NCBI GenBank assembly: GCA_036381015.1
Contig: DASVDR010000043.1
Location: 1 to 42,435, forward strand
Origin: Gammaproteobacteria bacterium
GTDB taxonomy: Bacteria; Pseudomonadota; Gammaproteobacteria; Steroidobacterales; Rariloculaceae
Direction: 5' to 3'
Length of the DNA stretch: 42,435 nucleotides
Positions within the stretch are counted from its first letter, which is position 1. Every line of letters starts with the position of its first letter. The position numbers and the translations under genes were made by a program. The notes under the pieces are model-generated. The model did no database searches. It saw only the letters and a list, made by a program, of their open reading frames with translations, and had not been told where the DNA came from. Positions 22,925 through 32,675 of the stretch are shown here, in pieces.

Positions 22925-25900
22925 TTAGAAGCTGTAGTTGAACGACAAGGCGTAACGTCGGCCGAGCTGATCGTAACGGCTGTCCATCGCGGTCGGTCCG
23001 AACGACGGTTCCTCGTCGAACAAGTTCGTCACGTTCAGCGACGCCGACCAGGAGCGGCCCTGTGCGCCATCGCCGTTATAGGAGAAGCGGAGGTTCGTGT
23101 ACGACGCGGACGGCGCGCGGTTGTTGTCGATGTCCACGCCTTCGACCCATCTGACGTTCCTGAGCGCGTCGTCGACGTAGCGCTCCTGCAGGCCGATGCC
23201 GAAGGGCCCGACGCTGTAGTTGAGCATCGCCATCAGCTTCCACTCGGGCAGGCTCGTTCCGCCGGCGTCATCCTCGGTGTCTCCGCCGAGCGGCGTATCC
23301 GAGTTCTCTTTCAGATAGCCGCCCAGCACGCGGAAGGAGAACGTCTCGCTGGCGCTCGAGAACAGATCCGGCTGCATGCGATAGGCCAGCTCCAGATCGA
23401 GCCCCCGAACGCGCGCCGCATCGATGTTCAGGAACACGTTCAGCAGCCGGCTGACTCTGCCCGACTCGTCGCGGTCGATGAGATCGCAATGGACGTTGTT
23501 CTCGAAGCACTCCTCGACGATCCGTTGCGCGCCGAGCTGGCCGATCGCCCCGGCGATGTCGATGTCGTACCAGTCCGCCGAGAACTGCAGGCCGTCCGCC
23601 CAACCGGGCTCGTACACGAAGCCGAAGACCGTGGTGTCGGCCTCTTCGGGCTTCAGCTCCGGATTGCCGCCGTCGAAGGTCGTGATCCCGTAACGCTCGA
23701 AGCCGAGGGCCGGATCCTCGATGTTGGCGCCGATGGCCTGACGGTCGAACTGCTCGGAGAAGCTGGCCTCCCGCACGTCTCGAGAGCGAGTCGCCCGCAG
23801 CCGGAGGCTGTCGGTGACTCGGAAGCTCAAGCCCGCCTTCCACGCCCAGATGCCGCCAGCGCGCGAATACCGCGAGTACCGCGCCGCGACATTGCCCTCG
23901 AGGCGCAGGGGGCCGTTATCGGCCGCGTACAGCGGCAGGATGGTCTCGGAGAAGAGCTCCCAGACGTCGAACTCGCCCTCCAGCGTCGGATACGTCGAGA
24001 ACTTGTGCAGGTTCGGGCTGCCGATCGTATGGCCGAACGGTATCCCGCGTATTCCGAACTGCGGCACGTTGAGCGGCGGGCCCAGCGCGTCGAGCGCGCG
24101 GAACGAGTCGGGCGTGCCCTGCTCGAGCGATTCCTTGCGGTACGTGGCGCCGAGCGCTTGCTCGATGGCGCCGGGCCCCCAGCCCTCGTGCAAGGTGCCG
24201 TTCACGATGACCTCGGCGAAGTGCTGGGTCGTGATCGAGTAGGTCGGCTTGTCCGAATGAATGTAGTCCCATGCTTCGGGGGATGCGGGCGTCAGGCCGA
24301 ACGGATTGAGCGGCACGCAGTCGCTGATCGTGTTGTCGATGCTGTCGACGGCGACCGGGTAGTCGATCGGGCTCGGTCCGTTCGGATCCTTGCCGGCATC
24401 GATGCGCGTGATGCTGGTATTCGCCAGCGCCCATTCGTGCAGATCCGCTTCGAAATTGGGATTGGCGCGCGCATAAAGCTGCACGTTGCAGACGATCTCG
24501 CCGGTGTCCGGATCCCGCACGGCGTCCCACGCGAGGAAGCTGCGATCGACGCGCTGCCAGTTCTTGAGCATCGTGTCCTTCTCGGCTTCGCCGTACTGAT
24601 ACGAGCTTCTGAGATCCCAGCTGCCGGGCAGGTCCGCGTCGAACCCGAAGGTCAGCGAGCGCATGCTGTGGTGCGCGAGGTGCCGCTCCTTCACGCCGCC
24701 GGGCGGTCCCCAGCCGCCGACGCGCTCCACTTGGATCGACTCCACGCCCTGGTCGTGCATGGCCTGGTTGAGGTCCTCGGGCAAGAAGGGATTGTCGCGG
24801 AAGATCGTCAAGAACCAGATCGAGTTCTGGTTCGGGTACACCGCCTCTCCGGGGTCGTCCGTCTCGATGCTCCCGGCGAGCAGGTGGCTCCAAAACGTGA
24901 GGTTGTCGTTGATTTCGAAGTCGAGCCCGAAGAACGCGCTCTTCTGCTCGACCTCGTTGTAGTTGAACCCCTGCGGGGAACCGATCCGCGCGATTTCGTA
25001 TTCCGGCCCTCCGGAGGAGTTCTGCTGCCCGGAATCGACCGTCGCGAAATCGCCGGGCTGGAACAAGTGCGTGTCCGTCCCGTCGGCATTGAAGGTGTGC
25101 CGTAAGAAGGCAAAATCCGTCGCCGGGCCGCCGCCCTCGAGCGTGGCCCCCGTGATCAGACCCGTGGGCGAGCTGTCGGTGGGATGAACGAACGGTTTGC
25201 TGAGCAGGCGGGGATGCGTGCCCTCCGGCTCGTTCGGATCGAACTCCGGATTCGTCACCGTTCCCCAATCCTGGTCCCACGGCACCTCGTCGTAGTCGCC
25301 CGGATAACGGCCGCGCGTAAAGGGCTCGATGTATTTCTTCTCGACGGAGCCGATCACGTGCAGCCGGTCGCCGATATCGGTGCCGAAAGCCACCTCGGCC
25401 TGCCAGCTCTGGCCGTCGCCGAGCTCGGTGGCGCCGGCCTGGACGCTCGATTCGAACCCGGTGAAGTCGCGATCGAGGATGAAGTTCGTGACGCCCGCGA
25501 GCGCGTCGGCGCCGTATGCGGCCGAAGCGCCGCCCGTGACGATCTCCACGTTACGGATCAGAGCGCTCGGGAAGTAGTCCACGTTGACCGAGCTCAGACG
25601 ATCCGAGGGCACGATCCGCGAGCCGTCGAGCAGCACGAGCGTGCGCTCGATGCCGACGCCGCGCATGTTGAGATGGCTCTGCCCTGCGCCTAGAACCGCG
25701 TGGCCGCCTTCCTGCGCCGTGGGCGTGAGGAAGAATTGCGGCAGCTTCTCGAGCTGCTCGGCGAGCGTGTTGACGGGAGCGATGTCGCGCAATTCCGTGG
25801 CGACGTTCAGAGAGGTCACGGGCACGGCCGTCGTGAACCCGCTGGTCTGAATGCGCGAGCCCGTGACGACGACTTCCTCGAGCTCGCCTTGCTGCTCTTG

Positions 25901-26080
25901 CGCTTGAGCATTACCGACGAGCGCTGCCGAAACGGACAGCGCCAGCACGGAAACGACGGGCACGCCGCTCGCGCTCGGCCGGCGGTTGCCGGCACGGAGA
26001 CGGTCGACGGACGATCCTTTTGCACAAGCGCGTGCAGCGACGGCCCTTCCGCGGGCTATCGCAGACATTGACTGCCCCAT
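22925..26080 (-). CDS. TonB-dependent outer-membrane receptor
   Basis: The 1051-residue protein starts at ATG 26080, with AGGGGGA just upstream. A long basic n-region precedes a signal core (VPVVSVLALSVSAALVGNAQAQ). Then come a TonB-box-like EEVVVTGSRI, a plug domain (LPQFFLTPT, NMRGVGIERTLVLLDGSRI, VEIVTGGASAAYGADALAGV) and a long beta-barrel with aromatic strand ends, closing in YALSFNYSF with the terminal Phe needed for outer-membrane insertion. It imports a large or scarce ligand across the outer membrane. This subfamily in Proteobacteria often takes up organic substrates rather than siderophores; the ligand is not known. Its upstream region is unusual (see the operator-like repeats and the hairpin). 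Confidence 0.9.
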   Translation of the reverse strand: MGQSMSAIARGRAVAARACAKGSSVDRLRAGNRRPSASGVPVVSVLALSVSAALVGNAQAQEQQGELEEVVVTGSRIQTSGFTTAVPVTSLNVATELRDIAPVNTLAEQLEKLPQFFLTPTAQEGGHAVLGAGQSHLNMRGVGIERTLVLLDGSRIVPSDRLSSVNVDYFPSALIRNVEIVTGGASAAYGADALAGVTNFILDRDFTGFESSVQAGATELGDGQSWQAEVAFGTDIGDRLHVIGSVEKKYIEPFTRGRYPGDYDEVPWDQDWGTVTNPEFDPNEPEGTHPRLLSKPFVHPTDSSPTGLITGATLEGGGPATDFAFLRHTFNADGTDTHLFQPGDFATVDSGQQNSSGGPEYEIARIGSPQGFNYNEVEQKSAFFGLDFEINDNLTFWSHLLAGSIETDDPGEAVYPNQNSIWFLTIFRDNPFLPEDLNQAMHDQGVESIQVERVGGWGPPGGVKERHLAHHSMRSLTFGFDADLPGSWDLRSSYQYGEAEKDTMLKNWQRVDRSFLAWDAVRDPDTGEIVCNVQLYARANPNFEADLHEWALANTSITRIDAGKDPNGPSPIDYPVAVDSIDNTISDCVPLNPFGLTPASPEAWDYIHSDKPTYSITTQHFAEVIVNGTLHEGWGPGAIEQALGATYRKESLEQGTPDSFRALDALGPPLNVPQFGIRGIPFGHTIGSPNLHKFSTYPTLEGEFDVWELFSETILPLYAADNGPLRLEGNVAARYSRYSRAGGIWAWKAGLSFRVTDSLRLRATRSRDVREASFSEQFDRQAIGANIEDPALGFERYGITTFDGGNPELKPEEADTTVFGFVYEPGWADGLQFSADWYDIDIAGAIGQLGAQRIVEECFENNVHCDLIDRDESGRVSRLLNVFLNIDAARVRGLDLELAYRMQPDLFSSASETFSFRVLGGYLKENSDTPLGGDTEDDAGGTSLPEWKLMAMLNYSVGPFGIGLQERYVDDALRNVRWVEGVDIDNNRAPSASYTNLRFSYNGDGAQGRSWSASLNVTNLFDEEPSFGPTAMDSRYDQLGRRYALSFNYSF

Positions 26081-26118
26081 TGATTCCCCCTGAATTGGTG
26101 TTGTTCGAACGCTCCCTG

Positions 26119-26148
26119 TTGCATGCACGATACATACCGTTGCATGCA
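26119..26148 (-). promoter_or_regulatory. pair of TTGCATGCA operator-like sites upstream of the TonB receptor
   Basis: TTGCATGCA occurs at 26119-26127 and 26140-26148, exactly 21 bases apart, about two helical turns, so a protein could bind both on one DNA face. Each is built on the palindrome TGCATGCA. On the minus strand a TATGTA hexamer lies between them, and a perfect TTGACA (plus 26181-26186) lies farther upstream with only a poor -10 at the usual spacing, so the real promoter is uncertain. A repressor or activator acting on the receptor gene is the likely reader. Confidence 0.5.
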
Positions 26149-26189
26149 ATTCTCCAACATTGGCGCACCGGTCGCACGGTTGTCAAGGT

Positions 26190-26216
26190 GAAAAAACCCA
26201 GTTATGGGGTTCTTTC
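26190..26216 (-). terminator. terminator-like hairpin in the TonB receptor leader region
   Basis: Read on the minus strand, GAAAGAACCC pairs with GGGTTTTTTC over a seven-base loop (CATAACT), ten pairs with one G-U, and the 3' arm contains T6. It lies about 110 bases upstream of the receptor start codon. It may end transcription arriving from the ferredoxin operon on the same strand or act as an attenuator of the receptor. On the plus strand the stem has one mismatch and a weaker tail. Confidence 0.45.
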
Positions 26217-26235
26217 GGCGGGACGGAGTCGATCC

Positions 26236-26244
26236 TGCATGCAA
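26236..26244. promoter_or_regulatory. third TGCATGCAA site
   Basis: TGCATGCAA at 26236-26244 is the same motif in inverted orientation, about 96 bases from the nearer of the paired sites. A distant third copy could support DNA looping. It also lies upstream of the small gene at 26462. Confidence 0.35.
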
Positions 26245-26461
26245 CCATCGATGAGGCTGCATACCGAAGACGGTGGACTGGCGTCGTGGACACCTGGCTC
26301 GCGGAGACGCCACGTCGCGCGCGGCTGCTCCAGCCGGGGCTCGGTCGCCTCGGCGAAGAGCTTCAGACTCTCGTAGGCCGCCTGCTCGCGGCCCTACCAT
26401 AGGCGCTGCGGCGGATTCGACGGGACGAGTCCTTTCAGCAGATCGAAACAGGGGGACGAGC
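26245..26461. other. intergenic region with no recognised gene
   Basis: Open frames run across this stretch on both strands, but none has a Shine-Dalgarno sequence, recognisable motifs or a credible start. It may contain the 5' remains of the truncated gene that follows at 26462, or simply its promoter. Nothing else is seen. Confidence 0.35.
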
Positions 26462-26749
26462 GTGTTCAAACGAAGGTTACGGCGGGACTACGTGCTGTTC
26501 CGCAACGTGCCGCATTCCGCAACCATGCGGATCGTCGAGCGCATCCGGCTCGTCGGTCAGGACTACATGGAGAACCAGGTGACCGTCGTCGATCCGGAGT
26601 ACCTTACCGCCCCGTGGACGTGGACCTGGATGTACAAGCGCTGGCCGGGCTACAAGATTCAGGAGTACGTGTGCGAGGACAACCGCTATTACCGGGTCCG
26701 GAGCTCGGCTACCAGCGGCTGCGGATCGAGTAGCGCCCGGCTGAAGTAG
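26462..26749 (+). CDS. small conserved-type protein, probably a truncated gene remnant
   Basis: The frame encodes 95 residues from GTG 26462, with GGGGGA upstream. The middle (MRIVERIRLVGQDYMENQVTV, VDPEYLTAPWTWTWMYKRWP, then IQEYVCEDNRYY) matches from memory the C-terminal end of a large group of uncharacterised periplasmic proteins with the pattern ERF-x-R-x-D-x-x-x-L-x-x-x-V-T-x-x-D-P...PW...EYVC-x-x-N. Full-length members are preceded by 150-250 more residues and a signal peptide, absent here. This is therefore probably a decayed or truncated copy, though expression from the GTG is possible. It faces the ferredoxin gene tail to tail with 13 bases between. Confidence 0.5.
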   Translation: MFKRRLRRDYVLFRNVPHSATMRIVERIRLVGQDYMENQVTVVDPEYLTAPWTWTWMYKRWPGYKIQEYVCEDNRYYRVRSSATSGCGSSSARLK

Positions 26750-26762
26750 ACCGCACGGCCGG

Positions 26763-27077
26763 TCACGCCGCGAACGGGTTGCGATACAGCTCGTCGTGGC
26801 TCTCGACGCCCACGAGCAGCTCGCAGTCGGAGCGCGGCCGCGCTACGCACAGCAGCACGTAGCCCGCCCGGGACTGGCGCTTCTTCAACGCGGTGGCGCC
26901 GGGCTGCACCACCTTGCCGGCGACGAGCTTGGCGGCGCAGGTGATGCAGCCCCCGTAACGGCAACCGACGGGCAGGACGATCCCCGCCGCGTTGCACGCG
27001 TCGAGGATGCTCTCGTCTTCCCGCACGTCGATCCTGCGTCCTCCCCGGTTGCGGAGGATCACGCGGTGAATCTTCAT
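26763..27077 (-). CDS. plant-type [2Fe-2S] ferredoxin
   Basis: The 104-residue ferredoxin has the plant-type motif C-x4-C-x2-C (CRYGGCITC) and a fourth Cys about 28 residues later (YVLLCVA). The N-terminus (MKIHRVILRNRGGRRIDV) and the SILDACNAAGI segment are typical. ATG 27077 is chosen as the start of the conserved domain. It follows the methanethiol oxidase gene by 52 bases on the same strand and is the last gene of that run. It would be a one-electron carrier in the cytosol. Which oxidoreductase it serves is unknown; co-transcription with the upstream gene suggests a shared task. Confidence 0.85.
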   Translation of the reverse strand: MKIHRVILRNRGGRRIDVREDESILDACNAAGIVLPVGCRYGGCITCAAKLVAGKVVQPGATALKKRQSRAGYVLLCVARPRSDCELLVGVESHDELYRNPFAA

Positions 27078-27129
27078 TCGCAGCCGAAATGCACGTCCGG
27101 CACCGAGTGCACGCAACGCACGTCCGCCC

Positions 27130-28488
27130 TCAAAGCCAAATGTCGGACGTGACGTCGCCGCCGGGATAGCGCATCTCGTGGCAGCGCGATGGACCCTTCG
27201 GCTCCTGTCCGAAGTCGACGAAGAACCGCGGATTGATGCTCAGGCCGCCCTTCTCGGTGTCGCAGTCGATCTGCACGAGGCACCCGCCTTTGCTCTTCAT
27301 CTCCGGATAGAACTGGTTGTCCCAGGTGGAGAACAGCGACGTCGTGCAGTAGAGGCGCTTGCCGTCCAGCGAGAGCTGCAGCATTTGCGGCGCGCCGTAG
27401 ATCTTTCTGCCGTTGACTTCCGGGGCCTTGCCGAGCATCCCTCCAAGCCACACCTGGCCCGTCAGCCTGGGGTTCGACGGGTCCGAGATGTCGTACTGAC
27501 GAATGTCGCCGTGCAGCCAATTCGAGAAATAAAGGAAGCGATCGTCCATCGAGATCAGGATGTCGGTGATCAGCGAGGGCATCGGCACCGGGAAGCCCGG
27601 AACGTCGACCGTCGGGACGTCGATGACCTTTTCGATCTCGACGCCTGCGCCGTTCTTGTGCCAGTGGAAGACGTTCGAGGACAGCGCGGCGGCGACGAAG
27701 CCGTGCGAGCTGCTCGGGTCGTGATGGAACCGCACCTCGAGCGGTATCAGGCCTTCCTCGCCCAGATCCACGGACTTCTCGACTCGCTTGCCTTCGAAGT
27801 CCCAAAAGTGAATCGAGTGGCCGTATTTTCCTCTTGCGACGTCCTCCAGATCGAAACCCGGCATGAACGTGTTCGGAGCGGCCCATTCCGACGACACCAT
27901 CATGTTGTGGCGCGGCTGATACCAGAAGTCGTAATTGAACTTCATGCCGTTCAGCTCGTTCTCCCAGTGCCCGACGACGTCCAGATTCTCGTCGAGGTGG
28001 AGGAACCCGCCGGGGCCGTTGCCTTTCGCGTCTCCCAGCATCGAGATGATGATGTCCGAGCCGAGGCAGTGCACCGTGTGCGGTGCCGAGAGGTTCGTTT
28101 TCGCCTTGATCTCGTCGCCGGAAATGACCTTGTGCAGCTTCGGCGCACGCTCGTCGGACATGTCGAGGATGTTGAGATTCGTGGTGCGCACGCCGGGCAT
28201 GATCAGGTACTGGCGCTTCTTGGTCGGGTCGTCGTGGCACGATGAGCAGGCGTTCCAGCCGCAGTGGTGCAGCTCGTCGCCGATGGTCGGCATCTCGGTG
28301 CGGTGCACGACCGTCGAATACGTAGGGCTCTCGGGGTCGACGTCCACGGTCGCGAGGTAGTCCGGCGCCTCGATACCGGTGCCGGTGTACAGCGCCACCG
28401 TGTAGAGCAGCTTCTCGCGCGGGGCTCGCATGGCCTCTTGAGGCGAGGTGTAGCCCGGTCCACAACAATGTTTTCCGTTCTCGCTCAT
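27130..28488 (-). CDS. mtoX: methanethiol oxidase / selenium-binding protein SBP56 family
   Basis: The 452-residue protein matches the SBP56 family along its length: CCGPGYTSP near the N-terminus, the conserved CSSCHDD motif (Cys81, Cys84), beta-propeller repeats and several conserved His (PHTVHCLG, RFHHDPSSSHGF, NVFHWHK, NWLHGDIRQYDI). Bacterial and human members oxidise methanethiol to formaldehyde, H2S and H2O2, using copper in the bacterial enzyme. No signal peptide is visible, whereas the well-studied Hyphomicrobium enzyme is exported, so this one is probably cytosolic. ATG 28488 has GGAGG (about nine bases upstream). A ferredoxin gene follows. The symbol is by family; activity is not proven. 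Confidence 0.85.
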   Translation of the reverse strand: MSENGKHCCGPGYTSPQEAMRAPREKLLYTVALYTGTGIEAPDYLATVDVDPESPTYSTVVHRTEMPTIGDELHHCGWNACSSCHDDPTKKRQYLIMPGVRTTNLNILDMSDERAPKLHKVISGDEIKAKTNLSAPHTVHCLGSDIIISMLGDAKGNGPGGFLHLDENLDVVGHWENELNGMKFNYDFWYQPRHNMMVSSEWAAPNTFMPGFDLEDVARGKYGHSIHFWDFEGKRVEKSVDLGEEGLIPLEVRFHHDPSSSHGFVAAALSSNVFHWHKNGAGVEIEKVIDVPTVDVPGFPVPMPSLITDILISMDDRFLYFSNWLHGDIRQYDISDPSNPRLTGQVWLGGMLGKAPEVNGRKIYGAPQMLQLSLDGKRLYCTTSLFSTWDNQFYPEMKSKGGCLVQIDCDTEKGGLSINPRFFVDFGQEPKGPSRCHEMRYPGGDVTSDIWL

Positions 28489-28547
28489 CGGGGTGACCTC
28501 CGTGTTGCCGCCAAGTCCGCTGTGGAGCGTGCCGAACGAGCGCACGC

Positions 28548-28573
28548 CTGCTGCACGGTTGACCGTGCAGCAG
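28548..28573. promoter_or_regulatory. perfect 11-base-pair hairpin upstream of methanethiol oxidase
   Basis: CTGCTGCACGG (28548-28558), loop TTGA, CCGTGCAGCAG (28563-28573). It lies in the 161-base gap between the aminotransferase stop and the methanethiol oxidase start. No T-tract follows on the minus strand, so it is not a standard terminator. An operator or an mRNA-processing hairpin that separates the two genes is more likely. Confidence 0.45.
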
Positions 28574-28649
28574 CCAGGATAGACGAGCGCGTCGCCGTTT
28601 ACCCGCGTCGGGACGGCGTGTAAGTAGTTTCCGAAGAGCGGCGCCTCGC

Positions 28650-30490
<1,841 letters not shown>

Positions 30491-30510
30491 GGTTCGCCTC
30501 CTGAACGCTT

Positions 30511-31419
30511 CTAGCTCTCGGGTCGCCTGCTTCCTTGCGCCGCGAGCCGCAGCACCGCACGCGCGCGCTTCACGACGGGCACGTCGATCACGCGGCCGTC
30601 GAGCGAGGTGGAGGCGCGCCCGCGGCGCTCCGCCTCCTCGAATGCCGCAACGATTCGCTCGGCTTCGGCGATTTCGGCCGCCGACGGCGAGAAGCATTCG
30701 TTCAGCGTGTCGACTTGCTCGGGATGGATCGCGAATCGGCCCTTGAAGCCGAGGTGCTTCGCCTGCAACGCGGTCGCGCGCAGCCCTTCCAAGTCGCGCA
30801 GCTTGAAGTAGGGCGTGTCGAGCGCCGCGACTCCGGCCGCGCGCGCGGCGATGCAGAGCGCGGACCTCGGGTACGCGAGGTGGCGCTCGTCGTCGAGCCG
30901 CTCGATCCCCATGTCGTTCGTGAAGTCCTCGGCGCCGAACGCGGCCGCGACGATGCGCTCGCTCGCCGCCAGGATCTCCCCGCAGCGCACGATCGCCTCG
31001 GCGTTCTCGATCCAAGGAATCAGCCGGATGCGGCCGACGGGCAGCCCTGCGCGCGTCTCGAGCTTCGCAATGAGGTTCGAGACTCCGGCGATGTCGGCCG
31101 CGCGGCGCACCTTGCCGATCGAGATGCCATAGATGTGCGGGCCGACGACGGCCTCGAGATCCTCTTCGGTCCACTCGGTCTCGAACGAGTTGACGCGCGG
31201 AATCACGTGCGAATTCGCGGCCGCGAGCCGCGGAAGGAAGCTTCGGATCGTCTCCCGCGCGGCGCGCTTTTCCGAATCCGGCACGGAGTCCTCCATGTCC
31301 GGAATCAGCGCATCGGCCTGCGTCCCGAGGGCCTTCGTCAGCATGTTCTCCTTGTTTCCCGGGACGAACAGCAGGCTGCGGAGGACGACGGCGTCATGCC
31401 TGTCCGGCGCCGAATGCAT
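30511..31419 (-). CDS. HpcH/HpaI aldolase / citrate lyase beta-like (CitE-like) protein
   Basis: The protein has about 302 residues. Signature parts are LRSLLFVPGNKENML at the N-terminus, IPDMEDSVP, PRVNSF, the Mg ligands Glu138 (WIENAE) and Asp165 (GAEDFTNDMG), and IHPEQV near the end. The family cleaves or forms C-C bonds in CoA thioesters such as malyl-CoA and citramalyl-CoA. The start is uncertain: ATG 31419 has GGAG nine bases upstream and begins one base after the upstream stop, while ATG 31428 or GTG 31437 would overlap that gene. In this setting it might cleave a product of aromatic or dicarboxylate breakdown, but the substrate cannot be told. Confidence 0.85.
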   Translation of the reverse strand: MHSAPDRHDAVVLRSLLFVPGNKENMLTKALGTQADALIPDMEDSVPDSEKRAARETIRSFLPRLAAANSHVIPRVNSFETEWTEEDLEAVVGPHIYGISIGKVRRAADIAGVSNLIAKLETRAGLPVGRIRLIPWIENAEAIVRCGEILAASERIVAAAFGAEDFTNDMGIERLDDERHLAYPRSALCIAARAAGVAALDTPYFKLRDLEGLRATALQAKHLGFKGRFAIHPEQVDTLNECFSPSAAEIAEAERIVAAFEEAERRGRASTSLDGRVIDVPVVKRARAVLRLAAQGSRRPES

Positions 31420-31420
31420 G

Positions 31421-32416
31421 TCAGGCATCTCCGGCACGGCAGCGAAGCACGATCTTGCCGAAGTGGGCGCCGTCTTCCATGCGGCGGTGGGCGGCGGCGA
31501 CGTCCTCCAGCGGGTAAACGCTGTCGATCACGGGGACGATCCGCCGGGCGACGAAGAGCGGCATCACGACTTGATTGAACTCCGCAATGATCTTCGCCTT
31601 CTCGGCGATCGGGCGCGGCCGCAGCACCGAGCCGATGATCTGCTGGCACTTGACCAGCAGCCGGCCGAGGTCGATCTCGGCCTTGCGCCCGCCCATGACG
31701 CCGATCAGCGCGATGCGCCCGCCGACGGCGAGCGCCTTGAGGTTGCGCTCGAGATATGGCGCGCCGATGTGATCGAGGATCACGTCCGCGCCGCGGCCGT
31801 CCGTCTCCCGCAGCACCGCCTCGGCGAAATCCTCGTTACGGTAGTCGATCGTGCGATGGGCGCCGAGCCGCGCGAGGCGCTCGAGCTTGCCGCTCGAGCA
31901 CGTCACGATCAGCTTCGATCGCTGCGCGAGGGTCCTGCAAAGCTGCACGGCCGCGGTGCCGACGCCGCCGCCGCCGCCGTGGAGCAGCACCGTCTCCCCG
32001 TCCTCGAGGCGCGCGCCGATGAACAGGTTCATGTAGGCCGTGATGTAGGCCTCGCAGATGCACGCGGCCTCGTCGAAGCTCATCGCATCCGGAATCGGAA
32101 GCACGTGGCTCGCGTGGGCCACGGCGAGCTCGGCGTACCCTCCGCCGGCGAGGAGCGCCGCGACGCGCTGCCCGCGGACGAGGCCATGCGTTGCGTCGCC
32201 CGCGTCCTCGATCGTGCCGGCGCATTCGAGGCCGAGGATCGGCGAGGCGCAGGGCGGCGGCGGATAGCCGCCTTGCCGCTGGAGGATGTCGGGCCTGTTG
32301 ACCGACGTCGTCTCCACGCGGATCAGCACTTCTCCCTCCGCCGCTTGCGGCGTCTCGATATCGCCGATGCGCAGGACCTCCGGCCCGCCGTGACCGTCGA
32401 GTAATACCGCTTTCAC
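31421..32416 (-). CDS. zinc-free NAD(P)H:quinone oxidoreductase, MDR family
   Basis: The 331-residue protein is typical of the PIG3/quinone oxidoreductase group: MKAVLLDGHGGPEVL, TSVNRPDILQRQGGYPPP, LGLECAGTI, the nucleotide motif GGGGGVGTAAVQL and a C-terminal EDVAAAHRRMEDG. The catalytic-zinc Cys/His ligands of alcohol dehydrogenases are absent, as in this group. It reduces quinones or enones with NADPH. It begins the minus-strand run that continues through the CitE-like and PPC genes, its stop being directly next to the CitE-like start, and is divergent from the amidohydrolase gene at 32676. Confidence 0.86.
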   Translation of the reverse strand: MKAVLLDGHGGPEVLRIGDIETPQAAEGEVLIRVETTSVNRPDILQRQGGYPPPPCASPILGLECAGTIEDAGDATHGLVRGQRVAALLAGGGYAELAVAHASHVLPIPDAMSFDEAACICEAYITAYMNLFIGARLEDGETVLLHGGGGGVGTAAVQLCRTLAQRSKLIVTCSSGKLERLARLGAHRTIDYRNEDFAEAVLRETDGRGADVILDHIGAPYLERNLKALAVGGRIALIGVMGGRKAEIDLGRLLVKCQQIIGSVLRPRPIAEKAKIIAEFNQVVMPLFVARRIVPVIDSVYPLEDVAAAHRRMEDGAHFGKIVLRCRAGDA

Positions 32417-32449
32417 TTGTCCTTCTTCCCGGGGGCCGGTTTCTTCCTA

Positions 32450-32478
32450 TTGTTGTGCCTGCCGGGTCTTCTTACTAT
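32450..32478 (+). promoter_or_regulatory. candidate sigma-70 promoter for the amidohydrolase gene
   Basis: TTGTTG (32450-32455), a 17-base spacer, and TACTAT (32473-32478) fit a sigma-70 promoter with four of six -35 and four of six -10 matches. It would give a leader of about 190 bases before the GTG at 32676. No small gene is supported in that leader. Confidence 0.4.
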
Positions 32479-32675
32479 ACGCGCCGCGGCGAGCATTCCG
32501 ACCCCGGTCGAGGATCTCGCCGATGGCAAGCTCGAGGAACCCAAGCTCTGTCCGAATCGCCGCGGGGCGCCTGCGTCGTCGGGCGGCCCGCCCGCGATAC
32601 CCATGCCGGCGTCCGCTCGGCCGAGCGCTCTCGTTTCGCTCGAAGGGACGGGGGCCCTGACTTAAGGAGTGACCA

